The notes beneath the pieces were generated by a model that did not search any database, had not been told where the DNA came from, and saw only the letters and a program-made list of their open reading frames with translations. Of a stretch of 64,000 nucleotides of DNA, positions 37,980 through 46,713 are shown piece after piece. Origin of the DNA: Brockia lithotrophica (GTDB lineage: Bacteria; Bacillota; Bacilli; Thermicanales; DSM-22653); the NCBI GenBank assembly GCA_003050565.1, contig PEBW01000001.1:186001-250000 (forward strand), read 5' to 3'. How positions within the stretch are numbered: position 1 is the first letter of the stretch; the number at the start of each line of letters is the position of its first letter. Both the position numbers and the translations under genes were made by a program.

Positions 37980-39116
37980 TCACCCCCGTAGGACGCGGGC
38001 GAGTCGCGGCCCGAGTTGTGTGAGGACCTCGTAGGCGATCGTCCCCAGTCGGTCGGCGACTTCCCACGGCGAAATGGATTCGGTCCCCTGCGTTCCGAGA
38101 AAGACGACGCTGTCGCCCACGGAAGCCTCCGGTACGTCGGTCACGTCGACGAACAGGGCGTCCATGCTCACGCGACCCACGATGGGTACGCGTCGGCCCC
38201 GCACGAGTGCCTCTCCGCGCCCGCCTCCGAGCGCCCGGAAGATCCCATCTCCGTACCCCAAAGGCACGACGGCGAGACGCGTAGGTCGGCGTGCCTCGAA
38301 GCCGCCGCCGTATCCCGCCGTTTCCCCGGGGGCGAGTAGGTGGAGTTGGGCGATCGGTGCCGCAAGCCGAAGAACGGGGCGCAAAAAGGCAAAGGAAGAC
38401 GCGATGCGCGGTGAGGGGGGAACGCCGTACAGGGAAATCCCCAAACGGACGAGTTCGTAGCTCCGGTCGGGGAAGCGGACGAACCCCGCGCTGTTGTTTA
38501 CGTGGCGCAAGGGGGGCGTGAGCCCTTCCGCATCCAAACGCGCGAGCAGGCGGGCAAACCGTTCGTGCTGCCGCTCGGCATCGTCTACATCCGGTTCGTC
38601 GGCCCGGGCCAGGTGCGTGTAGATCCCCTCCACCTCGACCTTGGGTACCTCGCGCAGGACGCGGAGCACGTCGACGACCTCTTCCTCCTGGGCAATCCCC
38701 CAGCGGTGCATCCCCGTGTCCACCTTCACGTGGACCTTGAGGCGGGGAAGGCTCGACTTTAGGGACGTGCGCAGCCGCGGGACGAAGGCCGGATCGAACA
38801 CGGTGACCGCAATCCCCTGGGCTTGGGCGTCGGGAAGGCAATCGGCGTCCACGGGTCCGAGGACGAGGATGGGCGTGTCCACCCCGAGGGTCCGGATCTC
38901 GAGCGCTTCGCTCAGGGTGGCCACGGCAAAGTAGGACACGCCGATTTCCGCAAGCAAAGGGGCGACCTGGCGAACGCCGTGGCCGTAAGCGTTTGCCTTG
39001 ACGACCGCCATGATTCCCGACGACCGCGGAAGTAGGCCCGTGAGAGCGAGGACATTGTGGCGCAGGGCATCCGCATCGAGTTCTATGCGCGAGGCACGAC
39101 AGGTCCGAGGATCCAC
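37980..39116 (-). CDS. alr: Alanine racemase
   Basis: PLP enzyme making D-alanine for peptidoglycan. N-terminus ASRIELDADALRHNVLAL, PLP lysine in VVKANAYGHG, VKVDTGMHRWG, and the second catalytic Tyr in AGYGGGFEARRP; C-terminal VGRVSMDALFVDVTDVP is typical. 378 residues. GTG at 39116 with GAGGAGGGG. Its TGA stop is in frame with tsaE just downstream. Separated from ydcC by a terminator, so it likely has its own promoter. Confidence 0.95.
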   Translation of the reverse strand: MDPRTCRASRIELDADALRHNVLALTGLLPRSSGIMAVVKANAYGHGVRQVAPLLAEIGVSYFAVATLSEALEIRTLGVDTPILVLGPVDADCLPDAQAQGIAVTVFDPAFVPRLRTSLKSSLPRLKVHVKVDTGMHRWGIAQEEEVVDVLRVLREVPKVEVEGIYTHLARADEPDVDDAERQHERFARLLARLDAEGLTPPLRHVNNSAGFVRFPDRSYELVRLGISLYGVPPSPRIASSFAFLRPVLRLAAPIAQLHLLAPGETAGYGGGFEARRPTRLAVVPLGYGDGIFRALGGGRGEALVRGRRVPIVGRVSMDALFVDVTDVPEASVGDSVVFLGTQGTESISPWEVADRLGTIAYEVLTQLGPRLARVLRG

Positions 39117-39155
39117 ACCGCTCCCCTCCTCGTCCCCATCATCTTACCCGACGCG

Positions 39156-39185
39156 AAAAGGGGAGGCAAGAAGACCTGCCTCCCC
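39156..39185 (-). terminator. Terminator after ydcC
   Basis: Minus strand: perfect 9-bp stem GGGGAGGCA / TGCCTCCCC with an 8-base loop, followed by TTTTC, 40 bases past the ydcC stop and before alr. Confidence 0.85.
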
Positions 39186-39224
39186 GACAAATTCCCTGCA
39201 CACCTGCGTCCCCGGTACGTTTGC

Positions 39225-40244
39225 CTACTTGCGCGGAAGGAAGATAGACTGGGCGACGGCAACGAGTTCTTCTTCTGGCGCGTCCGTGCTCATGAGGCGG
39301 ACGTCAAGACCGCGGTAGGTGAAGCGGAGGATCCGCAAGTCGTCGCTCCGCGTGAGTCCTCCCCACGTGAAGAAGAGGTCGACGGGCACCCCGTCTTGGG
39401 CGGTCACCGTGAGCTCCCGCGCCGGCGAAACGGTGAGGGTAAAGCTCCGGCTTCCCCCGTAGCTCACGGTGAGGGTGGGAACGCCGTCGTCGTAGGTAAG
39501 CTGCGATCCCTTTCGCACGACTCCCTCCGGGAGGTACGTAGGTTCGACGCCCATGAGGTCCTGGGCGCTCTGCGCCGCCGTGCCCGCCTGCGAAGTCGGG
39601 CCCTGCCCGAACTGCTTCTCCACGGCCTCCCTCCGGAAGTCCTCGGGCGAAAGCGTCGGATCCCAGGAAAACCCCTCGACGACGAAACTTGCAAGCGTCT
39701 GGCCTTCGGAATCCAAGACGTCTACCTGCTTGGGAGCCAGGGTCTCGCGGTCGAAGCGGACGACTTGCTGGGAGAGGAGGCGGTTGGGGGCGCGAGCCTT
39801 GACGCGAAAGACGTACGTCCCGTTCTCTACCTCCATCGCCCTGCCTTCGTCGGCGCGGACGCTCTCGACGAGGGATTCGAGGAGGTAGATCTGCCCCCCT
39901 TCTCCCGGCCAACGGCTCTGAAAGCGGAAGGTCTTTTTGAGTTCGGGCGCGAAGATAAACACGCCCTCCTCGTTTTTCAAGACGACCTGCCGGGTCTCGT
40001 CCTTCTGTCCGAGGATCTCCACCCGGTAATACGAAGGCTTAAGGTGGGCGACGCGCACGCGGTACGCGACGGGCTCCCCGCCCGTCTTGAGCGTGAGCGT
40101 CCCCGTGGTTTCGTACGCCTTAGCCTCCTCCGCGCGCTTGGCAATCCTCCCGACGACGTCTTCCGGACGATCGGATGCGCGACAACCCGCAACGACGAGC
40201 AGGAGAAGCGTGGCCAAGACCCCGAGGATGTACCCTCGCCGCAC
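39225..40244 (-). CDS. YdcC-like lipoprotein (LolA-type sorting-protein fold, sporulation-associated)
   Basis: Lipoprotein with lipobox VVAGC, Cys21. The mature part resembles the LolA/LppX beta-fold: KAYETTGTLTLKTGGEPVAY, YYRVEILGQKDETRQVVLKN and GVFIFAPELKKTFRFQS are the usual opening strands, and a later SYGGSRSFTLTVSPA strand pair follows. The acpS-ydcC-alr order is the Bacillus order, supporting the YdcC name. The role is uncertain; relatives have been linked to sporulation and germination. 339 residues. Confidence 0.82.
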   Translation of the reverse strand: MRRGYILGVLATLLLLVVAGCRASDRPEDVVGRIAKRAEEAKAYETTGTLTLKTGGEPVAYRVRVAHLKPSYYRVEILGQKDETRQVVLKNEEGVFIFAPELKKTFRFQSRWPGEGGQIYLLESLVESVRADEGRAMEVENGTYVFRVKARAPNRLLSQQVVRFDRETLAPKQVDVLDSEGQTLASFVVEGFSWDPTLSPEDFRREAVEKQFGQGPTSQAGTAAQSAQDLMGVEPTYLPEGVVRKGSQLTYDDGVPTLTVSYGGSRSFTLTVSPARELTVTAQDGVPVDLFFTWGGLTRSDDLRILRFTYRGLDVRLMSTDAPEEELVAVAQSIFLPRK

Positions 40245-40302
40245 GCCTTTCGCCCCCTCCGGACGTGTGTCTCACCCCATGTCTATGGGGCCTCGGAAAA
40301 GC

Positions 40303-40713
40303 CTATGCCTCGTCGCGGTTGTCGAAGCCGTCGCTCCGGAGGGCGAGGACGAAGGCGACGCTGTAGTTCCGTTCATGAGAAAGGGTGGCGTACAATAGGA
40401 CGGGAAAACGATGCCTCGCTTCCGGCGAAAGTTCGACGAGCGGAGCCCCCGAGGGATCGCGGAAGACGCGCACGTCGTGAAAGCGCAGGCGCCCCCCGAT
40501 TCCCGTCCCCAAGGCCTTCGCCGTAGCCTCCTTCAGGGCAAAACGGCCGGCCAGAAATTCCCCGTGCCGGCGGGGGTCGCTCGGGAGTTGCCCGCGCTCG
40601 CAGGGGGCGAGAAGGCGTGCGACGAGCCTGGGCTTGCGCGCCAGAAGCTCGGCAATACGGCGGTTGTCCACGATGTCCACGCCGATTCCCACGATGGCGG
40701 GCGGTAGGTGCAT
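40303..40713 (-). CDS. acpS: Holo-[acyl-carrier-protein] synthase
   Basis: Adds the phosphopantetheine arm of CoA to ACP. VGIGVDIVDNRRI has the Mg-binding Asp, and FALKEATAKALGTGIGG has the catalytic Glu-x-x-x-Lys segment; LLYATLSHERNYSVAFVLA ends the domain. ATG at 40713 with GGGAGG upstream; the longer open frame is a shadow of the divergent gene. 136 residues. 58 bases before ydcC. Confidence 0.94.
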   Translation of the reverse strand: MHLPPAIVGIGVDIVDNRRIAELLARKPRLVARLLAPCERGQLPSDPRRHGEFLAGRFALKEATAKALGTGIGGRLRFHDVRVFRDPSGAPLVELSPEARHRFPVLLYATLSHERNYSVAFVLALRSDGFDNRDEA

Positions 40714-40806
40714 CCTCCCCCTCCCCGGTCGCGCAAGTGAAACCCGCCTCGGACAAAGGCGGGAAAGAGGAGATACGTCCCAACTCGGTGCGAAAGGAGA
40801 TCCTCC

Positions 40807-41124
40807 GTGGAAAACGTACCCTTTACCCTCGTTCACGACGAAGAGCTCGACCTCGTCCTTCCCGTCGCCCAAATCCCGCCGGAACGCATGCCTCCTGCGG
40901 CGCGCAACGCCTACTATGCCGCCGTCGAGCGGGCGAGTGCCGCCATCCGCGACCGGCTGCGCCAGAAGGAAGCGCGTTTTTCCGAGCTGTTCGCGAGGAT
41001 TTCCGGCGGAGAAGCCGATCTCGAACTTTGGGAAGCGGCGGGAAACCTCACGCGCGAAATCGAACGGCTCAACGTCCTCTACTACCAGCTTCAGGGGGAG
41101 CACCTCACGCCCCCCCGTTGCTAG
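40807..41124 (+). CDS. Small acidic helical protein of unknown function
   Basis: 105 residues, no family recognised. Starts MENVPFTLVHDEELDLVLPV. The middle is strongly helical with coiled-coil character (NAYYAAVERASAAIRDRLRQ and LWEAAGNLTREIERLNVLYY). No signal peptide or membrane segment. The GTG at 40807 follows GAAAGGAG at good spacing, and a strong terminator follows the stop, so it is probably a real single-gene unit. It is divergent from acpS and convergent with korB. Confidence 0.7.
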   Translation: MENVPFTLVHDEELDLVLPVAQIPPERMPPAARNAYYAAVERASAAIRDRLRQKEARFSELFARISGGEADLELWEAAGNLTREIERLNVLYYQLQGEHLTPPRC

Positions 41125-41153
41125 GCCGCTGTTTCCATACCAAACCAAGAAGT

Positions 41154-41181
41154 GGGCGGCGCCTGCGGGGCGCCGCCCTTT
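41154..41181. terminator. Terminator between convergent genes
   Basis: Perfect 10-bp stem GGGCGGCGCC / GGCGCCGCCC with a 5-base loop then TTTC on the plus strand. Ends the 105-residue gene and abuts the korB stop at 41185. Confidence 0.8.
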
Positions 41182-41184
41182 CAC

Positions 41185-42051
41185 TCAACGAAACTCCTCT
41201 TCGAGCTCACGCAAGAGCGCTTCATCCATCGGCCCCTCGTCGATCTCCCGCGTTCGAAGTTCGTACCCGAGGGCCGTCTGGTAATCGGGCGTTTCCGGAT
41301 CCACGAAGAGGATCCCGTGGACGAGTCCCCTGTGCTCTTTGACGAAACGAATGGCCTCTTCGCGCGTCGGGAAGGGTTCTTCGACGGTCACGAGGTGTTC
41401 CTTGTAGTAGTCGTACGTGAGCACCTTGTTGTACGTGACGCAGGGGCTCAGGACGTTCACGAGGGCAAATCCCCTGTGCTGGATCGCCCGCTCCAGGATC
41501 TCCGTGAGCCGCTTCACGTCGCTGGAAAACCCCTGGGCGACGAACGTTCCGCCCGCGGCGATGGCGACGGACAGCGCGTCCAAGGGACGTTCCTTGTTGC
41601 CGTACACGGTCGTGCGCGTCACGAACCCCAGGGGACTTGTGGGCGACGTCTGCCCCTTCGTGAGGGAGTAGAGGCCGTTGTCCATGACGATGTACGTGAC
41701 GTCCATGTTGCGCCGCACGGCGTGCAGGAAGTGGTTTCCTCCGATGCCGTACCCGTCGCCGTCGCCGCCCGTCACGATCACGTGCAGGTCTTTCGCTCCC
41801 ATTTTGGCCCCCTGGGCGACGGGCAGAGCGCGACCGTGGAGGGAGTGAAACCCGTAACTCCGCATGTACTCCGGCACCTTAGACGAGCAACCGATTCCCG
41901 AAACGGTGATCACCTCGTGCGGGGAAATCTTCAGATTCACGAGTGCCCGCTGGAGGGCGGCGAGGACTCCGAAGTGGCCGCAGCCCGGGCACCAGGTGTT
42001 CACGTCGCCGCGGTAGTCCTTAAGCGTGGGCGCGCTCGGCGCGATGCTCAT
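41185..42051 (-). CDS. korB: 2-oxoacid:ferredoxin oxidoreductase, beta subunit
   Basis: Thiamine-pyrophosphate subunit that, with KorA, interconverts 2-oxoglutarate (or another 2-oxoacid) and acyl-CoA plus CO2 with ferredoxin. Fe-S/TPP motifs: NTWCPGCGHFGVLAAL, TVSGIGCSSKVP, FHSLHGRALPVAQGAK and TPP motif GDGDGYGIGGNHFLHA, then VMDNGLYSLTKGQTSPTS. The ATG at 42051 lies inside the korA end (32-base overlap) with AAGGAG ten bases upstream. 288 residues. The TPP-to-substrate pocket suggests KorB, but substrate is inferred. Confidence 0.92.
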   Translation of the reverse strand: MSIAPSAPTLKDYRGDVNTWCPGCGHFGVLAALQRALVNLKISPHEVITVSGIGCSSKVPEYMRSYGFHSLHGRALPVAQGAKMGAKDLHVIVTGGDGDGYGIGGNHFLHAVRRNMDVTYIVMDNGLYSLTKGQTSPTSPLGFVTRTTVYGNKERPLDALSVAIAAGGTFVAQGFSSDVKRLTEILERAIQHRGFALVNVLSPCVTYNKVLTYDYYKEHLVTVEEPFPTREEAIRFVKEHRGLVHGILFVDPETPDYQTALGYELRTREIDEGPMDEALLRELEEEFR

Positions 42052-43777
42052 CGGCAATCCGCTCCTTTGCCTCCCGGACGATCCGCTCCGCAAAGAACGG
42101 CCGCCCATCGTATTGGGTGATCGTAGTCGAGTGTTCGTGGATGGGGAGGTGGCGACGGAGCCAACCGAGGAGTTGGCCGGTGTAGTTGTGCTCGACGGTG
42201 ATCACGTGCCGTCCCACAAGGAGGGTGCGAAGCTCCTCCACGGGAAGGGGAGCGAGTTGCTGCAGGAAGAGCGTACCCACGTCGTATCCCTCTTCCCGCA
42301 GGGCCGCCGCCGCCTCTTCCACGGGCCCGCGTGCCGAACCGACGGCGACGAGGAGCGTGGCGGCGTCGGGGTGATCCACGTAGAACGGGTTCCGAATCCG
42401 CAGGCCGCGAAGCTTGCGCATCCGCTTTTCCATCTGGGCGTTGCGCGCTTCGATCGTCTCGTCGATGTGTCCGTCCTCGCGGTGTTCGTTGGAGCTCGTG
42501 AGCGCAACGGCGTACGGGTTTCCCGGAAGCGGCCGCGGGGAAATCCCGTCCTCGGTGATCCGGTAGCGCTTGAAGAAAAACTCTCCGAGGGCCCTGGCCT
42601 CCTCTTCGCTCACGATCTTTCCCCGCCGGATTTCCACACGGCGCGGGTCGAAGCGTGGGGTCGTCTGCTTGTTCATCCCCAGCCCGAGGTCGGAGACGAG
42701 GAAGACGACGGTTTGGTAGATCTCGGCGAGGTTCAAGGCTTCGGCGGCGAGGTAGAAGGCATCTTCCACGCTCGACGGGTAGAGGACGATGCGCGGGAAA
42801 TCGCCGTGGGCGGCGTGCAGAAGGTGGTTGAGATCTCCCTGCTCGTGGCGCGTGGGCATCCCCGTGGAAGGACCCGCCCGCTGCACGTCCACGACGACAA
42901 CGGGGGTCTCGCTCTCCCCGGCGAGAGCGATGGCCTCCGTCTTCAGGGCGATTCCCGGCCCCGAGGAGGTCGTCATCGCCCGCGCGCCGGCAAACGATGC
43001 CCCGATGGCAAAGGTGATCCCTGCGATTTCGTCTTCCACCTGCATTACGGCCCCGCCCCGCTTCGGAAGCTTGGCGGCGAGCCACTCCATGATCTCGCTC
43101 GCCGGCGTGATCGGGTACGCGGAGAGAAAGGTGAGCCCGGCCATGTACGCACCAAAGGCGATCGCCTCGTTCCCCGAAAGGTAGAGGCGATTGGGATCGA
43201 TGTCCCGCGGAGGAAGGGTCTTCACCTTGTGCGCCAGGTGTTCTTGGGCGAGTTCGTATCCACGATCTACGGCGCGCTTGTTCGAGGCGATGACGTCTGC
43301 GCCCTTTCGTTTAAACTGCTCTTCGATGAAGTGATAGAACGCCTCCCGCGGGAGAGAGATGAGCCCGCCGGTGATCCCCAGGGCGATCATGTTCTTGGCG
43401 AGCGGGTTCCCCAGTTCCGTGGCGATCGCCTTGAGGGGAAAGACGGCGAGGGTGTAGCCGTCTTCTTCGGTCACCTTGATCCCGTCTCCTTCGAGGATCA
43501 CCACGGCGCCGGGCTTGAGCTCCGGGCGATGCACGGGAAGCGTCTCGTCGTCGAAGCCGACGAGGATGTCCACCTTGTCTCCGTGAAAGTGCGTCGGCGC
43601 GGGCGTCGCGCGCACCTTGAAATCCGTGTGCCCACCCTTGATGCGGCTTTCGAACTGGCGGTACGTGGTCACGTAGTACCCGTAGCGGAAGAGCGTGCGG
43701 GCGAGAACCTCTCCCGTCGAGTCGATCCCTTCACCCTGTTGCCCACCCACCTTCCATTCCAGGGCCGCGAGTTCCAT
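42020..43777 (-). CDS. korA: 2-oxoacid:ferredoxin oxidoreductase, fused gamma-alpha subunit
   Basis: The N-terminal ~190 residues form the gamma domain (WKVGGQQGEGIDSTGEVLA, YGYYVTTYRQFESRIKGGH). The alpha domain starts near LSGNEAIAFGAYMAGLTFLS with YPITPASEIMEWLA, QVEDEIAGITFAIGASFAGA and TTSSGPGIALKTEAIALAG; the C-terminal ATLLVAVGSARGPVEEA domain follows. The ATG at 43777 follows GGGGTGA. 585 residues. Forms the enzyme with KorB. An excellent promoter lies upstream. Oxygen-sensitive enzyme of anaerobic or microaerobic carbon metabolism. Confidence 0.92.
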   Translation of the reverse strand: MELAALEWKVGGQQGEGIDSTGEVLARTLFRYGYYVTTYRQFESRIKGGHTDFKVRATPAPTHFHGDKVDILVGFDDETLPVHRPELKPGAVVILEGDGIKVTEEDGYTLAVFPLKAIATELGNPLAKNMIALGITGGLISLPREAFYHFIEEQFKRKGADVIASNKRAVDRGYELAQEHLAHKVKTLPPRDIDPNRLYLSGNEAIAFGAYMAGLTFLSAYPITPASEIMEWLAAKLPKRGGAVMQVEDEIAGITFAIGASFAGARAMTTSSGPGIALKTEAIALAGESETPVVVVDVQRAGPSTGMPTRHEQGDLNHLLHAAHGDFPRIVLYPSSVEDAFYLAAEALNLAEIYQTVVFLVSDLGLGMNKQTTPRFDPRRVEIRRGKIVSEEEARALGEFFFKRYRITEDGISPRPLPGNPYAVALTSSNEHREDGHIDETIEARNAQMEKRMRKLRGLRIRNPFYVDHPDAATLLVAVGSARGPVEEAAAALREEGYDVGTLFLQQLAPLPVEELRTLLVGRHVITVEHNYTGQLLGWLRRHLPIHEHSTTITQYDGRPFFAERIVREAKERIADEHRAERAHA

Positions 43778-43847
43778 CGACTTCACCCCGCCTCGAGTGT
43801 TTTTCCGCCCCCCCCGCGCGGGGACGGGCGGTTTGTGTATATGGGAA

Positions 43848-43876
43848 AGTATAGGGAAACGGCTTCTGTACTGCAA
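43848..43876 (-). promoter_or_regulatory. korAB promoter
   Basis: Minus strand: -35 TTGCAG (43871-43876), 17-base spacer, -10 TATACT (43848-43853), 71 bases before the korA start. The ppc-korA gap (43778-43944) also has an A/T run at 43888-43903 upstream of the -35, which could act as an UP element. Confidence 0.75.
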
Positions 43877-43944
43877 CATCTCTTTGGGAAAATTTTTTCT
43901 TTCTGCGGGCTGCGGCACGTCACCAAAACCTGCCGCCGGTGAAA

Positions 43945-46713
43945 CTACCCCGTGTTCCGCAGGCCCACGGCGATGCCCCCGATGGTGAAGAGAACTTCCT
44001 GCGTGAGGGCACGGAGTTCCGAGGGATCGGCTCCCTCTTCGCGCCGGCGACGGAGGAGCTCGAGGAGCATGACCTGGAACACGTTCAGAGGATCGACGTG
44101 CGGGTTCCGAAAGGCGATGGAGGCGCGGATGGTCGGCGAACGCTCGAGGAAGTCCTCCTGCTCGGTGATGGCGAGAATTGCCGACCGCGCGAGCCGGTAG
44201 TCGCGGGAGATCTCGGCGAAGATCCGCTCTGCCTCCGCGGGATTCCGCGCAAGGCGAAGGTAGCGGCGCGCCGCGCCGAGGTCGGCCTTGATGAGGGCCA
44301 TCTGCAAGTTGTCGATGAGGGTCTCGAAAAACGGCCAGCGGCGGTACATCTCTCGGAGCCGCTCGAGGCCTCCCTCACGGGCGAGAAAGGAGGCGAGCGC
44401 TTCTCCGGAGGCATACCAAGCGGGGACGAGCTGACGGCTCTGCGTCCAGGCGAAGACCCAGGGTATCGCCCGCAGGTCTTCAAACCCCCGGCTCTCGCGA
44501 CGGCGGATGGGGCGCGACCCAATTTCAAAGTACTGAAGCTCCTCGAAAGGCGTCGTCTCTTCGAAGTAGCGGAGGAAGTACGGGTCCCCGAAGACCGTCT
44601 CGCGGTAGCGGCGAAGGGACGTGGCGGCGATCTCCTCCATCGCCTCGCGCCATTCGGGATGGTTTTGCTCGTCGGCTTCGCCCAGGCGATCGGCAAAGTA
44701 GTGGGCGAGCATCGCCGCCACCGCCTGCTCCAAGCTGCGAAGGGCAATTTCCGGGAGAAGGTAGCGGTCGGAAAGCACCTCTCCCTGCTCGGTGAGCTTC
44801 ATTCCCGAGCCGCGGAGGACGAGGGGCCGCGAAAGGATGCTCCGGTACAGCGGAGCCCCTCCCCGCCCCAGCGCACCCCCGCGTCCGTGGAAAAACTTGA
44901 AGCGCACGTGGAAGCGCTCACCCAAGGCGGCGAGCTCGACCTGCGCCTTGTAGATGTACCAGTTTGCCGCGAGCGTACCGCCGTCCTTGCTCGAGTCGGA
45001 GTACCCGACCATGACCTCCTGCAGATCGCCCCGCGACCTTAGGATATCCCGATACGCGGAAAGAAGGAAGAGCTCGCGCATGACCTGGGGGGCGCGGCGG
45101 AGGTCGTCGATCGTTTCGAAGATGGGAACCACGTCGATGTCGCTCTCGGGGGTGCCGTCGGCGGCGAGGCGCACGAGTCCCGCTTCCTTGGCGAGAAGGA
45201 GGACCTCCAAAAGGTCGCTCGGCTCGGTGGCCATGCTCACGATGTACGTGTGCACCGCCTCGCGGCCGTACTCCTCTTGAAGTTCGCGCACGGCCGCAAA
45301 GACGCGGAACACCTCCTCGGCCTCCGGATCGTAGGCGTAAAACGCTGAACGGAGAGGACGAGGATCTCGAAGCAGGCGGGAGAGAAGCTCGACCTTCACC
45401 TCTTCGGGAAGCCGGGTATAGTCGTCGGCGACGCCGGCGGCCTTGAGGTAGGCGGCCACGGCGCGTTCGTGCCGGGAACTGTGTTCCCGGATGTCAAGCG
45501 AAGCGACGTGGAAACCAAAGAGCTCCACCTGACGGATGAGCTTGCGCAGGGCTTCGGGGACGCGTCGCTTGGGGTGATGTGCCTCCATACTCCGGGCGAT
45601 CTGCTGGAGGTCTTGCAAGAACTCTTCGGCTCCGCGGTAGCGCCCCTCTTCCCCGCGCTCCGTGCGGCGGAGGCGCTCGGCGACGATTCGGAGCTTCCGG
45701 CGGTAGATTTCCCGTTTCCCCTTCCACGGGTATCCGTCCCTCAAGTAGTGGTCTTCCTCTCTATCCACCTGGGCGATGAGCGCCGGGCTCACGGGAACGA
45801 GGTCGGCCGACGGGCTCAGGCGCATGACGAGGTCTTCTACCTGGGCGAGGTACTTTCGCACGGCGAGCTCCCGGTGGCGCCTGAGCGTCTCCAGCGTCAC
45901 GTCCACTGTGACGTGCGGATTCCCGTCGCGGTCGCCTCCGATCCACGACCCAAAGCGGATCACCGGAGGTACCTCAAAGCGAAATTCCGGATAGGCACGG
46001 CGGAGCTCGTGGGCCAGCATTTCGTGCACCTCGGGAAGAGCGTCCCACAAGGTCACGTCGAAGTAGAAGAGGCCGTGCATGACCTCGTCCAATACCTTGG
46101 GGCGTTCCTCCTTGAGTTCCATCGTCTGCCAGAGGATCACGATCTCGTCGAAGAGGTCCTCTTCGAGGCGCTCGCGCTCGTCCTCCGTGAGATCTTCGCG
46201 GTCGAGGCGGGCAAGAAGCGCAGCGATGCGCCGGTGGCTTTCCAGGGTCGTGCGGCGCGCGGCTTCCGTCGGGTGGGCGGTGACCACAAGTTCGAGGGAG
46301 AGCGTGTACAGGGCCGTCTGCACGCGTTCCGGCGGTACGCCCCGCTCGCGCAACCGGAGGAGGATGTCCCGAATGGAATTCGGCTGTGCCCCCTCCTTGA
46401 GGAGGTACTCGCGCCGGCGGCGGATCCGGTGGTTTTGCTCCGCAATGTTCACGAGGTGGAAGAACACGGCAAAGGCGCGGATCACGTCCCGGCGGAGCGC
46501 GGGAGAGAGCTGCGCGACGTAGGACCACAGGCGTTCTTCGGCTTCCGGGCTCGGAGCGTTCCGGAGTTCCGTAGTGAGGGCGCGGATTTCCCGAAAGGCG
46601 CGCACGAGCTCCTCGCCGCCATGAAAGGCGAGGACTTCCTCGAGGCGCGCGCGCAGGCGTGCGACGTCCTCCAGAAGAAGCTGCTGGCGGACATCGAGCG
46701 CTTCCGTATTCAC
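43945..46713 (-). CDS. ppc: Phosphoenolpyruvate carboxylase
   Basis: Fixes bicarbonate onto PEP to give oxaloacetate. Catalytic His in ELVVTAHPTEAARRTT, then GSWIGGDRDGNPHVT, Lys/Arg region in VMVGYSDSSKDGG, the Gly-rich loop FFHGRGGALGRGGAP, and C-terminal AVGLRNTG. 922 residues, a full-length bacterial-type enzyme. GTG at 46713 with a strong AAGGAGGTGA; it overlaps the HD gene stop by 4 bases (GTGA). With korAB it could supply the reductive or anaplerotic side of the TCA cycle. Confidence 0.97.
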   Translation of the reverse strand: MNTEALDVRQQLLLEDVARLRARLEEVLAFHGGEELVRAFREIRALTTELRNAPSPEAEERLWSYVAQLSPALRRDVIRAFAVFFHLVNIAEQNHRIRRRREYLLKEGAQPNSIRDILLRLRERGVPPERVQTALYTLSLELVVTAHPTEAARRTTLESHRRIAALLARLDREDLTEDERERLEEDLFDEIVILWQTMELKEERPKVLDEVMHGLFYFDVTLWDALPEVHEMLAHELRRAYPEFRFEVPPVIRFGSWIGGDRDGNPHVTVDVTLETLRRHRELAVRKYLAQVEDLVMRLSPSADLVPVSPALIAQVDREEDHYLRDGYPWKGKREIYRRKLRIVAERLRRTERGEEGRYRGAEEFLQDLQQIARSMEAHHPKRRVPEALRKLIRQVELFGFHVASLDIREHSSRHERAVAAYLKAAGVADDYTRLPEEVKVELLSRLLRDPRPLRSAFYAYDPEAEEVFRVFAAVRELQEEYGREAVHTYIVSMATEPSDLLEVLLLAKEAGLVRLAADGTPESDIDVVPIFETIDDLRRAPQVMRELFLLSAYRDILRSRGDLQEVMVGYSDSSKDGGTLAANWYIYKAQVELAALGERFHVRFKFFHGRGGALGRGGAPLYRSILSRPLVLRGSGMKLTEQGEVLSDRYLLPEIALRSLEQAVAAMLAHYFADRLGEADEQNHPEWREAMEEIAATSLRRYRETVFGDPYFLRYFEETTPFEELQYFEIGSRPIRRRESRGFEDLRAIPWVFAWTQSRQLVPAWYASGEALASFLAREGGLERLREMYRRWPFFETLIDNLQMALIKADLGAARRYLRLARNPAEAERIFAEISRDYRLARSAILAITEQEDFLERSPTIRASIAFRNPHVDPLNVFQVMLLELLRRRREEGADPSELRALTQEVLFTIGGIAVGLRNTG

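Noticed and set aside
37852-38841. Minus-strand frame starting GTG at the alr stop as an alternative gene
   Set aside because: The protein is Arg/Pro/Gly-rich with no family and overlaps alr and the TsaE P-loop; it is a shadow frame.
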